Of a stretch of 64,000 nt of DNA, positions 25,566 through 33,759 are shown in pieces (the stretch's first letter is position 1; every line of letters begins with the position of its first letter). The stretch is from UBA7672 sp031419455 (GTDB lineage: Bacteria > Pseudomonadota > Alphaproteobacteria > Caulobacterales > Hyphomonadaceae): the NCBI GenBank assembly GCA_031419455.1, contig JANOKS010000173.1, positions 7,123 to 71,122 on the forward strand. The letters run 5' to 3'. A program made the translations under genes and the position numbers. Below the pieces are notes generated by a model. It saw only the letters and a program-made list of their open reading frames with translations. It had not been told where the DNA came from and searched no databases.

Positions 25566-26275
25566 AGCTTGCGCACCTCCGCCGCAAAGCTGTAGCCGCC
25601 GCCCCAGACGGTCTTGATGTATTTCGGCGTCTTGGGGTCTTCTTCGATCTTGCGGCGCAGGCGGCTGATCTGGTTGTCGATCGAACGGTCGAACAGCGTC
25701 GCTTCGCGTCCCTGCGTGAGATCGAGCAGTTGGTCGCGGTTCAGCACGAGGCGAGGACGTTCAACAAGCGCTAGCAGCAGCCCGTATTCGCCTGACGACA
25801 GCGGAACGGCAACGCCGTCGAGATCGACGAGTTCGCGCTGGCCAGTCTTCAGCAGCCAGTTGCCGAACGCATAGGTTGTCGTCTCCGGCGTCGCCTGGCG
25901 CGGCGGCAGGCTGTTGGCGCGGCGGATCACGGCCTTCACACGGGCGAGCAATTCGCGCGGGCTGAATGGCTTGATGACGTAATCGTCAGCCCCGACCTCC
26001 AGCCCGAGAATGCGGTCCAGTTCGTCTGCACGCGCGGTCAGCAATATGACCGGAAGATTGCCGGTGGCTCGGATATGCCGGCACAGGCTCAGCCCGTCTT
26101 CCCCCGGCATCATGATGTCGGCGATCACGAGATCGAACGTGTGAGCCGACAGCAAGGCGCGCGCGTCCGCAGCGTTTGCGGCGCCCTTCACCCGGAACTG
26201 GTGTGTCCCGAAATACTTGACGAGCGGCTCCCGGATGGAAGCCTCGTCCTCGACGATCAACAGACTCTGGCTCAT
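25562..26275 (-). CDS. OmpR-family response regulator
   Basis: This 237-residue regulator has a receiver domain with VEDEA (9-13), phospho-acceptor Asp53 in LVIADIMMP, and Lys in YVIKPF. A C-terminal winged helix follows, including GEYGLLLALVERPRLVLNR and the recognition region DRSIDNQISRLRRKIE. It pairs with the overlapping kinase gene. The ATG at 26275 begins MSQSLLIVEDEA; the frame stays open 39 codons further upstream without family support. It probably controls this operon and perhaps the EF-hand gene. Confidence 0.93.
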   Translation of the reverse strand: MSQSLLIVEDEASIREPLVKYFGTHQFRVKGAANAADARALLSAHTFDLVIADIMMPGEDGLSLCRHIRATGNLPVILLTARADELDRILGLEVGADDYVIKPFSPRELLARVKAVIRRANSLPPRQATPETTTYAFGNWLLKTGQRELVDLDGVAVPLSSGEYGLLLALVERPRLVLNRDQLLDLTQGREATLFDRSIDNQISRLRRKIEEDPKTPKYIKTVWGGGYSFAAEVRKL

Positions 26276-26399
26276 CAGCACGTCCAGTTCCAAACGGGTG
26301 CAGCCTGCTGCATCGGGAGCATCCGATGCAACAGGCGCACGCGAGAACGGCGCCATCACACCCGGGGGAGGAGAGGGGAGGGGCCGTTCCAAGGCATCC

Positions 26400-26981
26400 T
26401 CAGGGCCGTTGCAGCTGGAGGGATTGCAGCTCGGGCACGGTCACGACGCCGTCCTTGTTGGCATCAGCCCTGGTAAACGCCTCAGCGCCGCGGGCGGAGA
26501 ATTCGCCCAGGGTGAGATTTCTGTCGGCGTTGACGTCAGCGCGTTTGGCAGGGCCCATGCCGCCGCGACCTGGCCCGCGGCCGGCATTGCGCCGGTCGTC
26601 CCTCATGTCCCGATCGCCGGCCGCAGGACGGGTGGAGAATTCCGCCCGGCTGAGCTGGCCGTTCTTGTCGGCGTCGAGCTGGTCGAAGCGCTCGCCGCTG
26701 GCCCTGACACGGAATTCGTTCGCCTCCGCCTGACGCTGGGTGCGAAACTCGTCGGACGTCGCCGAACCATCCCTGTTGGCGTCAACGCCGTCAAAGCGGG
26801 CTTTCTGAGCCGCGTCGAACTCGGCCCGGCTCACGCGGCCATCGCCATTGGCGTCATGCAGGAGAAGGCCAAAGCCGCCGGGTCCGCCGGGACCGCGCGC
26901 CGGAGGCTGGGCCATCGCGGCGCTGACCAGGGCGACGGCGCCGATGGCCGAAGCGCCGAGCACGGAAAGTGCGAGTTTCAT
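26400..26981 (-). CDS. Exported EF-hand calcium-binding protein
   Basis: This 193-residue protein has a signal peptide ending near AAMAQ. Five EF-hand-like loops follow: DANGDGRVSRAEF, DANRDGSATSDEF, DADKNGQLSRAEF, DVNADRNLTLGEF and DANKDGVVTVPEL. Four have good calcium-ligand patterns; DVNADRNLTLGEF is weaker. A Gly/Arg-rich linker separates loops three and four. AAGGAG precedes the ATG at 26981. It lies 124 bases upstream of the response-regulator gene on the same strand. A periplasmic location and calcium sensing or buffering are inferred. Confidence 0.85.
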   Translation of the reverse strand: MKLALSVLGASAIGAVALVSAAMAQPPARGPGGPGGFGLLLHDANGDGRVSRAEFDAAQKARFDGVDANRDGSATSDEFRTQRQAEANEFRVRASGERFDQLDADKNGQLSRAEFSTRPAAGDRDMRDDRRNAGRGPGRGGMGPAKRADVNADRNLTLGEFSARGAEAFTRADANKDGVVTVPELQSLQLQRP

Positions 26982-27163
26982 GGGAAGAAGCTCCTTGTGA
27001 AGTCGATTGATTCGTCCCTCGATTGGGTCACCCTGAAGCCGGGATGTCGCAGAATTGCCCCCTGCCAGCTCCCGATTGTCGCAAACTGTCCTTTGCACAG
27101 CTGACCCAGCCGACCTTTTTTATGGCGCTTTGCGTGGCCAACTGGTAGCGCAGTGACCCTAAT

Positions 27164-27191
27164 CCGGGGGCCAGCAGGCGCCCGGCCCCGG
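27164..27191. repeat. GC-rich inverted repeat upstream of secF
   Basis: CCGGGG (27164-27169) and CCCCGG (27186-27191) flank a GC-rich 16-base centre, and CTTTT follows. It looks like an intrinsic terminator but lies in a divergent promoter region 28 bases before the secF start. It may therefore act as a leader structure. The 238-base gap shows no gene. Confidence 0.35.
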
Positions 27192-27219
27192 CTTTTCGAG
27201 ATGTGCAGGCAAGACACGC

Positions 27220-28173
27220 ATGTGGTGGGACAAACCCAACAAGGCCGCCGCAAAGGAGCCTGAACCGCTCCCGTTCATGAAGATCCGCTGGGTCGGCTTC
27301 ATCGTCACGGCCATCATCACGGTCGTCACCACCTGGTCGCTCATGACGCAGGGCCTCAATATGGGCCTTGATTTCACAGGCGGGGTCCAGATCGAAGCCC
27401 GGCGCGACGTTCCGTTCGAGGTGGATGTCGTCCGCGCGGCGGTGAGCGCGCAAGGTTTCAGTGAAAGCACCGTCACGCCGACGAGCGATGGAACCATCGT
27501 GATCCGCGTGCCGCTGGAAGAGGGAACAACCGTCGAGGAGACCGCCGCGAAGCTGGAGGGCGCTCTGGGAGCGGGAGCAAACATACTGAAGACCGACAAT
27601 GTCAGCGGCAAGGTGAGCGAAGAACTGTTCGGCAAGGGCATCCTGGCCTGCCTGCTCGCGGTTCTTGCGATCGGCGCCTATGTCTGGTTCCGCTTCGAGG
27701 TGAAATTCGGGACGGGCGCTTTTTTCACGACCCTGCATGACGTTTATGCCGTGATCGGCCTGTTCTCCATCACGCAGATGGCCTTCGACCTGACCATCGT
27801 GGCCGGCGTGCTGACGGTGGCGGGTTACTCGATCAACGACACGGTCGTGGTGTACGACCGCATCCGGGAAATGCTGAAGAAGTACCGCAAGCTGCCGATC
27901 ACGCGTGTCATCGACATCTCGATCACATCCACCTTGTCGCGCACGCTGATCACCTCGCTGGCGACCATGCTGGCGGCGATGTCGATGGCGTTTCTCGGCG
28001 GGCCTGTGCTGTTCGGTTTCGCGGTCTCGATCGTGTTCGGCATCATCATCGGCACTTATTCGTCGATCTTTGTCGCGGCGCCCCTGCTGATCCACCTGCC
28101 GGGCCGCATTCCGGGCGCCAAATATCGCGGCGACGAGGATGCACCTGCCGAAAGCGCAGCCGGCGCGACCTAG
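27220..28173 (+). CDS. secF: Protein translocase subunit SecF
   Basis: SecF works with SecD in the inner membrane to drive late stages of Sec export using the proton gradient. This 317-residue protein has six expected membrane spans. GLDFTGGVQIE follows the first span, a short periplasmic domain (about residues 58-135) comes next, and the second half shows the SINDTVVVYDRIRE hallmark and TLITSLATMLAAMSMAFLGG. The N-terminus is a charged MWWDKPNKAAAKEPEP stretch. No secD or yajC lies upstream: the neighbour is a divergent EF-hand gene. In most proteobacteria secD directly precedes secF, so the separation is unusual. Confidence 0.92.
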   Translation: MWWDKPNKAAAKEPEPLPFMKIRWVGFIVTAIITVVTTWSLMTQGLNMGLDFTGGVQIEARRDVPFEVDVVRAAVSAQGFSESTVTPTSDGTIVIRVPLEEGTTVEETAAKLEGALGAGANILKTDNVSGKVSEELFGKGILACLLAVLAIGAYVWFRFEVKFGTGAFFTTLHDVYAVIGLFSITQMAFDLTIVAGVLTVAGYSINDTVVVYDRIREMLKKYRKLPITRVIDISITSTLSRTLITSLATMLAAMSMAFLGGPVLFGFAVSIVFGIIIGTYSSIFVAAPLLIHLPGRIPGAKYRGDEDAPAESAAGAT

Positions 28174-28182
28174 TCCGTGCAT

Positions 28183-28203
28183 GCCAGCCCGATTGGGGCT
28201 GGC
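28183..28203 (+). terminator. Hairpin after secF
   Basis: Arms GCCAGCCC (28183-28190) and GGGCTGGC (28196-28203) form an 8-bp perfect stem with a 5-base loop, 10 bases after the secF stop. No T-run follows. Confidence 0.55.
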
Positions 28204-28272
28204 GCGGGCGCGCAATGCCCCTACTAGTTTGGATCGCGGAGGGCGCGCGGCCCCTGGGGCGGAGGTGGCGAC

Positions 28273-29622
28273 ATGGCGGTGATCGGAACGCCTGCGGAAG
28301 CAACACGCCGGAAGGGGCCGTTCTACACCCAGCTCTATTTCCAGGTTCTATTCGCGATCCTGATCGGGGGGCTCATCGGGCATTTCTACCGCGGAGAGCC
28401 GTGGATAGCCGAATACCTGAAACCGCTCGGCGACGCCTTCGTGAAGCTGGTGAAGATGATCATCGCGCCGGTCATCTTCCTCACCATCGTCATCGGCATC
28501 GCCGGCATGCGCGACATGGGCAAACTTGGCCGCGTGGTGTTCAAGGCGTTCGCGTACTTCCTGTTTTTCTCGACACTTGCGCTGCTGGTTGGCCTCCTCG
28601 TCGGCAACATTGTCCAGCCGGGCGCGGGCATGAATGTCGATCTCGAAACCCTGTCCGCGGGCGATGTCTCGCGCGTCCAGGGGTTTCAGGAGCAGTCGCA
28701 AACCTACACGCTGACCAGCTTTCTCCTCAACATCATTCCCGACACCTTCGTCGGCGCATTCACCAGCGGAAACATCCTGCAGGTGCTTTTCCTGTCCATC
28801 GTCTTTGGCATCGCCATGGCGCTGATCGGCGATCGCGCAGAGCCGGTGTTGAACATCCTCAACTCCGTCGCGGCGATTGTTTTCCGCATCGTCAGCATCC
28901 TGATGCGTGCAGCGCCGATCGGCGCGTTCGGCGCCTTCGCCTTTGTCGTGTCCAGCCAGGGCGTCGAGGCGATCCAGAAGCTCGCCTTCCTGATCGGTAC
29001 GGTCTACGGCACCTCATTCCTGTTTATCACCGTCGTGCTCGGTGCGGTCGGCGCGTGGGCAGGGTTCAACATCTTCAGCCTGATCCGCTACCTGAAGGAG
29101 GAGCTGTTCCTCGTCCTTGGAACCTCGTCTTCGGAATCCGCGCTGCCGGCCCTGATGGAGAAGATGGAGCGGGCAGGGTGCGCCCGCCCGGTCGTCGGTC
29201 TCGTCGTGCCGACCGGCTATTCGTTCAACCTCGACGGCACCAACATCTACATGACCATGGCGGCGTTGTTCATCGCGCAGGCCACCAATACGCCCTTGTC
29301 CATCGGCGACCAGCTGATTCTGCTGGCCGTCGCCATGCTCAGCTCCAAAGGCGCCGCGGGTGTCACCGGCGCGGGCTTCATCACGCTTGTCGCAACGCTT
29401 CAGGTTCTGCCGTCCATCCCCCTTGCGGGCGTGGCGATCATTCTCGGCGTCGATCGCTTTCTGTCCGAATGCCGCGCGCTCACCAACTTCATCGGCAACG
29501 CTGTCGCGACCATCGTGGTCAGCCGCTGGGAAGGCGCGCTTGACCGCGACAAGCTTCGCGCGGCCATGCGTGGCGAGCCCGCGCCGCTCGCGGCGCAACC
29601 AATCGAGCAGGACGCCGACTGA
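28273..29622 (+). CDS. Dicarboxylate/amino acid:cation symporter (DAACS family)
   Basis: This 449-residue symporter takes up C4-dicarboxylates or acidic amino acids with Na+ or H+. The family landmarks are present: the serine-rich re-entrant loop TSSSESALPALMEKM, the NLDGTNIYMT motif of TM7, the GAAGVTGAGFITL hairpin, and VDRFLSECRALTNFIGN in TM8. The final residues are a cytosolic charged tail. DctA and GltP/GltT cannot be told apart by eye, so no gene symbol is given. A purine-rich GGAGGTGGCGAC precedes the ATG. It is convergent with the lactate-dehydrogenase-like gene, with 9 bases between stops. Confidence 0.92.
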   Translation: MAVIGTPAEATRRKGPFYTQLYFQVLFAILIGGLIGHFYRGEPWIAEYLKPLGDAFVKLVKMIIAPVIFLTIVIGIAGMRDMGKLGRVVFKAFAYFLFFSTLALLVGLLVGNIVQPGAGMNVDLETLSAGDVSRVQGFQEQSQTYTLTSFLLNIIPDTFVGAFTSGNILQVLFLSIVFGIAMALIGDRAEPVLNILNSVAAIVFRIVSILMRAAPIGAFGAFAFVVSSQGVEAIQKLAFLIGTVYGTSFLFITVVLGAVGAWAGFNIFSLIRYLKEELFLVLGTSSSESALPALMEKMERAGCARPVVGLVVPTGYSFNLDGTNIYMTMAALFIAQATNTPLSIGDQLILLAVAMLSSKGAAGVTGAGFITLVATLQVLPSIPLAGVAIILGVDRFLSECRALTNFIGNAVATIVVSRWEGALDRDKLRAAMRGEPAPLAAQPIEQDAD

Positions 29623-29631
29623 TGCTCACGG

Positions 29632-30780
29632 TCAGCGCGAGAGGATGTCCGGCGTGATGTCGGCGATCCGGGTCACGCCCGTGAGCGCCATCGCCACGCG
29701 CATCTCAGCTTCGATCAGTTGCAGCACATGCGCGACGCCAGCCTGGCCGCGCGCCGCGAGCGCATAGGCCCAGGCCCGCCCGAGCAACACGCCGTTGGCG
29801 CCGAAGGCCAGCATCCGCACCACGTCAAGACCAGATCGGATTCCACCATCCGCGAGAATGGTCGTCTGGCCGCCCACCGCCTGCACGATTGCCGGCAACG
29901 CGCGGGCGCTGGACAGAACGCCATCAAGTTGCCGCCCGCCATGGTTGGACACGACAATCCCATCGGCCCCCATCTGCACGGCAGCGCGGGCGTCTTCGGC
30001 ATCGAGTACGCCCTTGAGAACCAGCGGCCCCTCCCACTCGGACCGCACCCATTCGAGATCGCGCCATGTCACGCTCGGATCGAAATTAGCGCGCATCCAG
30101 GCGAAAAAATCATCGAGGCCGGATCGCTTGCCGAGAACTGGCGCGACATTGCCGAGCTGGTGCGGTCGTCCCATCACGCCGACATCCCACGCCCAGTCCG
30201 GCCGCAGCATCGACTGGCCGATGCGGCGCAGCGCTCCGGCGGTGCCGCCTGCGCCGGCGAGACCGGAGCGGTAATCGCGATAGCGAGAGCCCGGCACCGG
30301 CATGTCCACCGTGAACATCAGCGCCGAACACTGCGCCGCCTGCGCCCGCGCAAGCAGGTCGCGCATGAAACCGCGGTCGCGGATCATGTAGAGCTGGAAC
30401 CAGATCGGCCCGGGGACAGCGCGCGTCACTTCGTCGAGGCTGCAGGCCGAGACCGTGGACAGCGTGAACGGCACGCCGAAATCGCGCGCCGCCCGCGCCG
30501 CCTGAACCTCGCCCCGGCGCGCCAGCATGCCGGCCAAACCGATCGGCGCCAACGCGACAGGCAGCTTCGACGTCCGGCCCAGCAGCGATGTCGAAAGATC
30601 AAGCTTCGAGACATCGCGCATCACGCGCTGGCGCAGGGCGATGTCGCGCAGGTCTTCGCTATTCCGCCGAAGCGTCGCTTCGTCGTAGGAGCCGCCGTCC
30701 ACATACTCGAACAGGAAGTGCGGCAGGCGCCGCCTGGACAGCTCGCGATAGTCTAAAACGGACGCGGCCCTGCGCGCCAT
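29632..30780 (-). CDS. lldD: FMN-dependent alpha-hydroxy-acid dehydrogenase (LldD-like)
   Basis: This 382-residue flavoenzyme of the L-lactate dehydrogenase/glycolate oxidase family oxidises L-2-hydroxy acids at the membrane. It shows FLFEYVDGGSYDE at the start, the FTVDMPVPGSRYRDYRSG substrate-loop region, VLKGVLDAEDA, and the active-site SNHGGRQLDG with the catalytic His, followed by ILADGGIRSGLDVVRML. The length and the bulky loop fit LldD, though a related 2-hydroxy acid such as mandelate is possible. It is the last gene of a five-gene operon; its ATG overlaps the previous TGA by one base. Confidence 0.85.
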   Translation of the reverse strand: MARRAASVLDYRELSRRRLPHFLFEYVDGGSYDEATLRRNSEDLRDIALRQRVMRDVSKLDLSTSLLGRTSKLPVALAPIGLAGMLARRGEVQAARAARDFGVPFTLSTVSACSLDEVTRAVPGPIWFQLYMIRDRGFMRDLLARAQAAQCSALMFTVDMPVPGSRYRDYRSGLAGAGGTAGALRRIGQSMLRPDWAWDVGVMGRPHQLGNVAPVLGKRSGLDDFFAWMRANFDPSVTWRDLEWVRSEWEGPLVLKGVLDAEDARAAVQMGADGIVVSNHGGRQLDGVLSSARALPAIVQAVGGQTTILADGGIRSGLDVVRMLAFGANGVLLGRAWAYALAARGQAGVAHVLQLIEAEMRVAMALTGVTRIADITPDILSR

Positions 30781-32351
30781 CAGATGCTCTTCGAGCGGCC
30801 AGCCCAGTACGGCGCACGCACCTGCGCCCGGAGGACCTTTCCGGCGGCGTTGCGCGGCAGTGTCTCGACATAGTCGATCGTCCGCGGCCGCTGGAAGCCG
30901 GGCAGGCGATCCTTCGCGAAGTCCAGGATCGCTTGCGTCGTCTCATCCGAGCGCGCCACGCCCGGCTTGAGCTCTACCACCGCCTTGATCTCCTCGCCCC
31001 AATCCTCGTTGGGCACGCCGACCACGGCGGCGTCCGCGATGAGCGGATGGAGGATCAGCACCTCGTCGATCTCGACGGGATAGATGTTCACGCCGCCCGA
31101 GATGATCAGCTCCGCCGTGCGGCCGGTGAGGAACAGGTCGCCATCCGCATCAAGCCGGCCCATGTCGCCGAGCGTGAACCAGTCGCCGCGATAGCTCGCG
31201 TCAGTCTTGCCCTGTTCCTTGTAGTACTCGAAGCGACCCGTGGCCGGCGCCTTCACATAGATCAGGCCCTCCTGACCCTGCGCCACAGCGTTACCGTCGA
31301 TATCCAGCAGCTTGATCTCCACGCCCGGCACCGCCTTACCGACCGTGCCCGGCTTGCGCAGCCATTCATGCGGACCCACGAACACGCCGCCGCCTTCGGT
31401 TGACGAATAGTATTCGTAGAGCACCGGCCCAAACCAATCCATCATCGCCTGCTTCACGTGCGCAGGGCAGGGCGCCGCGCCGTGGACCATCCAGCGCATC
31501 GACGAAAGGTCGTACTTCTTCCGCGTCTCCTCCGGCAGCTGGAGCATGCGGTGCATCATGGTCGGCACAACATGCGTGTGCGTGGCCCCGTAGTCCTGGA
31601 TCAGCCGCAACGTTTCCTCGGCATCCCACTTGTCCATCAGCAGTGTGGTGACACCGGCGTTGATCGGGATCACGAAATTGATGCCAAGCGGTGCGGCATG
31701 ATAAAGCGGACCGGTCAGCAGCGAGATGTCTTCTGCTGGATTCCACCGCGCCGTCTCGTTGCACACGGCGGTGAGCTGCGAGACCACCGGTCGCGTGCGC
31801 CGGTAGACGCCTTTCGGCCGTCCGGTGGTGCCCGACGTATAAAGCATCGTCGAACCCGGTTCGGCGTCATCAATGTTCTCGCCGCTCTCGACGGAAAGAG
31901 CCGCGTCGAAATCCTCGAATCCTTCGATTGCGCCGGCATAGGCCAGCTTCACGCTGAGTTTGTCTGAAGCTCGCGTCGCCGCCATCGCGCCTGCTGCGAA
32001 GCGCCCGCTTGCGATCAGCGCCCGCGCATCGCAATTATCGACCACGTACGCGATCACCTCCGGCGACTGGTGCCAGTTCACCGCCGTGAGCCGAAGGCCA
32101 GAGCGTTGCGTCGCCGCCCAGACGATCGCGAATTCCGGTCCGTTGTGCGCCAGAAGCGCCACCCCGTCGCCGACCTGCAATCCCCGGCGGCGAAACAGGC
32201 GCACCATCCGGTTGGCCTGCTCGTTCAGCTGCTTCCAGGTAAGGTTGCCCGACGGAGAAATGATGGCCAGCCGATCCGGCATGCGCCGGGCATGGGCGGC
32301 CACGGTCATGCCCTGAGCGATAAGCTGTTCGTCTGTCAGGGTAATGGTCAT
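30780..32351 (-). CDS. AMP-forming acyl-CoA synthetase (operon copy 1)
   Basis: This 523-residue ANL-superfamily ligase activates a carboxylic acid to its CoA thioester via an acyl-adenylate. The P-loop is MLYTSGTTGRPKGVYR, the A5 motif is YEYYSSTEGGG, and the adenylate-binding stretch is FTLGDMGRLDADG. The C-terminal LPRNAAGKVLR carries the catalytic Lys. The ATG at 32351 with GAGGAAG upstream is chosen over an extension to 32423. It differs clearly from the second ligase 3 kb away, so the two probably use different acids. Confidence 0.92.
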   Translation of the reverse strand: MTITLTDEQLIAQGMTVAAHARRMPDRLAIISPSGNLTWKQLNEQANRMVRLFRRRGLQVGDGVALLAHNGPEFAIVWAATQRSGLRLTAVNWHQSPEVIAYVVDNCDARALIASGRFAAGAMAATRASDKLSVKLAYAGAIEGFEDFDAALSVESGENIDDAEPGSTMLYTSGTTGRPKGVYRRTRPVVSQLTAVCNETARWNPAEDISLLTGPLYHAAPLGINFVIPINAGVTTLLMDKWDAEETLRLIQDYGATHTHVVPTMMHRMLQLPEETRKKYDLSSMRWMVHGAAPCPAHVKQAMMDWFGPVLYEYYSSTEGGGVFVGPHEWLRKPGTVGKAVPGVEIKLLDIDGNAVAQGQEGLIYVKAPATGRFEYYKEQGKTDASYRGDWFTLGDMGRLDADGDLFLTGRTAELIISGGVNIYPVEIDEVLILHPLIADAAVVGVPNEDWGEEIKAVVELKPGVARSDETTQAILDFAKDRLPGFQRPRTIDYVETLPRNAAGKVLRAQVRAPYWAGRSKSI

Positions 32352-32435
32352 CGGTCGTGCTTCCTCGCCCGGGTTATGGCCCCGTTGGCGAGCAGGATAT
32401 GTCGGCGGAGCGCCGCCCGGCAATCGCTGTGGAGG

Positions 32436-33686
32436 TCAACCCTTGGTCTGGGCCGTCTCGTTGATCTGCGCCTTCTGGACTGACGCCCTGACGACCGGAA
32501 TTTCATGGTCAGCGAGGGGCCTCATCCAGTCCTTCCGGCCCATGGCGGCCGCGATGAACGGCGCCAGTTCATTTGCCTTGCGCAGTTCACGGGCGGCCGC
32601 CTCCACCTTGAACTCGGGCATGACGTCAGCGGCGAACAGCTCAAGCGATTCGCAGATGTGCTGATGCTTGTTGCGGCCGGCCTGCTGGAGAAAGATCACT
32701 TGATCGACGCCGGCGGCCTGGAATGCCCGGATGTGGGCGCGGATATCGTCGGGAGTGCCGATGCCGTTGGCGCTGATCTCGGCGCGCTGGCGAGCGGAGA
32801 TGATTTCGTCATCGCTGGCGGCACGCGACTTGAGGAAATCCGCGTAAAGCTGGGAGCGGCCCGGCAGCACGTCGTGCGCCACGAGGGCGTTCACGGCATA
32901 GCTGAAGAACTCGAAACCCTCTTGTCCGCGCCGGATCGCCTCGGCGCGATCCGGGTGCACAGAAAAGTTCGAGACCATGGCGATGTTGGCGTTGACGCTG
33001 TGGCCGATGGGGACGCACGCCTCGGACTTGATGATACCGTAGTAGATATCGGCCCAGTTCCGCGCTTCGGCAGGATCGACGAAGGAGAAGGCAAGGGCGC
33101 CGAGCCCCTTCGAGGCGGCGACCCTGATGGTGTCGCGGTTGGTGCACGCCATCCACATCGGCGGATGCGGCTTCTGCACCGGCTTGGGCACCACGTTTCG
33201 GCATGGGAAGGAGAAGCTCTTGCCATCGAAGCCGGGATAGGGATCCATCACCATCATGTTGGCGATCTGCTCGGCGGACTCGAGCGCCATTGCGCGCTTC
33301 TCCTTCGCCGGTATGCCGAAGCCGCCGAGTTCGAGCCGCGTCGCGCCCTCGCCGATGCCGAAATCGAGCCGGCCCTTCGAGATAATGTCGAGTGTGGCGA
33401 GACCCTCGGCTGTTCGCGCGGGATGATTGTAGTTGGCGATCACCTGCCTGATGCCGTGACCAACACGGATGTTCTTCGTCAGCGCAGCACAAGCGGAGAG
33501 AAAAACCTCGGGCGCGGATGAGTGGGAGTATTCCTCGAGGAAATGGTGCTCCACTTCCCATGCATAATCATAGCCGAGGCGGTCCGCGAGAACGACCTGC
33601 TCAAGCGCTTCGTGAAACAACCGCGCCTCGTCCCCCTCATTCCAGGGCTTGGGCAGCTGGTGCTCGTAGAATATTCCGAACTTCAT
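32436..33686 (-). CDS. Luciferase-like (LLM) flavin-dependent monooxygenase
   Basis: This 416-residue protein is in the bacterial luciferase-like group that uses reduced FMN and oxygen. MKFGIFYEHQLPKPW is a characteristic opening. EVEHHFLEEYSHSSAPEVFL and AALTKNIRVGHGI form the flavin-binding barrel start, and ARTAEGLATLDIISKGRLDFGIG is a family signature. The substrate is unknown, but the position between two acyl-CoA ligase genes suggests oxidation of an acid-type or ketone-type intermediate. Gaps of 73 and 84 bases to its neighbours still allow one transcript. Confidence 0.9.
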   Translation of the reverse strand: MKFGIFYEHQLPKPWNEGDEARLFHEALEQVVLADRLGYDYAWEVEHHFLEEYSHSSAPEVFLSACAALTKNIRVGHGIRQVIANYNHPARTAEGLATLDIISKGRLDFGIGEGATRLELGGFGIPAKEKRAMALESAEQIANMMVMDPYPGFDGKSFSFPCRNVVPKPVQKPHPPMWMACTNRDTIRVAASKGLGALAFSFVDPAEARNWADIYYGIIKSEACVPIGHSVNANIAMVSNFSVHPDRAEAIRRGQEGFEFFSYAVNALVAHDVLPGRSQLYADFLKSRAASDDEIISARQRAEISANGIGTPDDIRAHIRAFQAAGVDQVIFLQQAGRNKHQHICESLELFAADVMPEFKVEAAARELRKANELAPFIAAAMGRKDWMRPLADHEIPVVRASVQKAQINETAQTKG

Positions 33687-33759
33687 GCCCGCATCCCTCC
33701 GGAGGACCCTGCTGGAACGGGGTCAGCTTAGGCCGTGCTTCAGAAGCTGCAATCAGCGA

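Noticed and set aside
25562..26392. Longer response regulator starting at 26392
   Set aside because: The extra 39 residues are Pro-rich without family support; MSQSLLIVEDEA at 26275 is the normal start.
27130..27191. tRNA-like stretch upstream of secF (GGCCAACTGGTAGCGC)
   Set aside because: There is no T-arm, acceptor pairing or CCA, so no cloverleaf can be drawn.
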